From Otis tarda (Eukaryota > Chordata > Aves > Otidiformes > Otididae): a stretch of DNA of 64,000 nt. Below the pieces are notes generated by a model, which saw nothing but the letters and a program-made list of their open reading frames with translations, had not been told where the DNA came from and did no database searches. Each line of letters starts with the position of its first letter. Position 1 is the stretch's first letter. The stretch is from assembly GCA_026413225.1 (NCBI GenBank), contig CM048554.1:90437963-90501962 (forward strand), written 5' to 3'. This document shows positions 25,080 to 64,000 of the stretch, piece after piece. The translations under genes and the position numbers were made by a program.

Positions 25080-64000
<38,921 letters not shown>

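Overview
The window is vertebrate nuclear DNA, almost certainly from a bird. Two protein-coding genes lie in tandem on the + strand, separated by about 18 kb. Their exons are short and flanked by GT-AG introns. The interspersed repeats are mostly CR1-type LINEs, plus one LTR with the layout of an avian endogenous-retrovirus LTR. The gene pair HMGN3 then PHIP in the same orientation matches the human 6q14.1 order as I remember it.

Region 1 (1 to about 7,140): the 3' half of HMGN3, a nucleosome-binding HMGN protein. Four coding exons are present (2913-2942, 3592-3639, 6029-6142, 6656-6694), followed by a short 3' UTR with AATAAA at 7121. The first two coding exons lie to the left of the window. 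An old L3/CR1-like LINE fragment fills most of the first kilobase.

Region 2 (about 7,140 to 23,500): AT-rich intergenic DNA in which I find no gene. It holds a possible distal HMGN3 poly(A) site and one weak L3-like fragment.

Region 3 (about 23,560 to 26,360): a strong CpG island with GC boxes. It carries the PHIP start codon (25080) and four small coding exons packed into 660 bp. A minus-strand GTAAGT donor in the island, paired with a leftward acceptor, suggests a divergent noncoding transcript. A second GC-rich lobe at 25,936-26,360 has a CRE-like site, a YY1-like site and a GTAAGG donor, and could be an alternative promoter.

Region 4 (26,360 to 64,000): PHIP coding exons 5-13 separated by introns of up to 10.5 kb. 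The 13 exons join in a single frame and encode about 413 residues: an N-terminal helical region and the first five WD40 repeats. The remaining WD40 repeats and the bromodomain half lie beyond the right edge. The introns hold CR1 fragments (32,965; 41,330; 49,375; 62,587), an L3-like piece (56,010), a minus-strand LTR (34,600-34,895), microsatellites and a 51-bp tandem duplication.

HMGN3 binds nucleosome cores and PHIP is a chromatin reader and CUL4-DDB1 substrate receptor, so both genes act on chromatin; nothing in the sequence shows co-regulation. I found no operon, CRISPR array, or candidate for a wholly new system. The most interesting points are a conserved HMGN3b-type alternative donor, two frame-preserving stop-free PHIP introns, and candidate divergent and alternative PHIP promoters.
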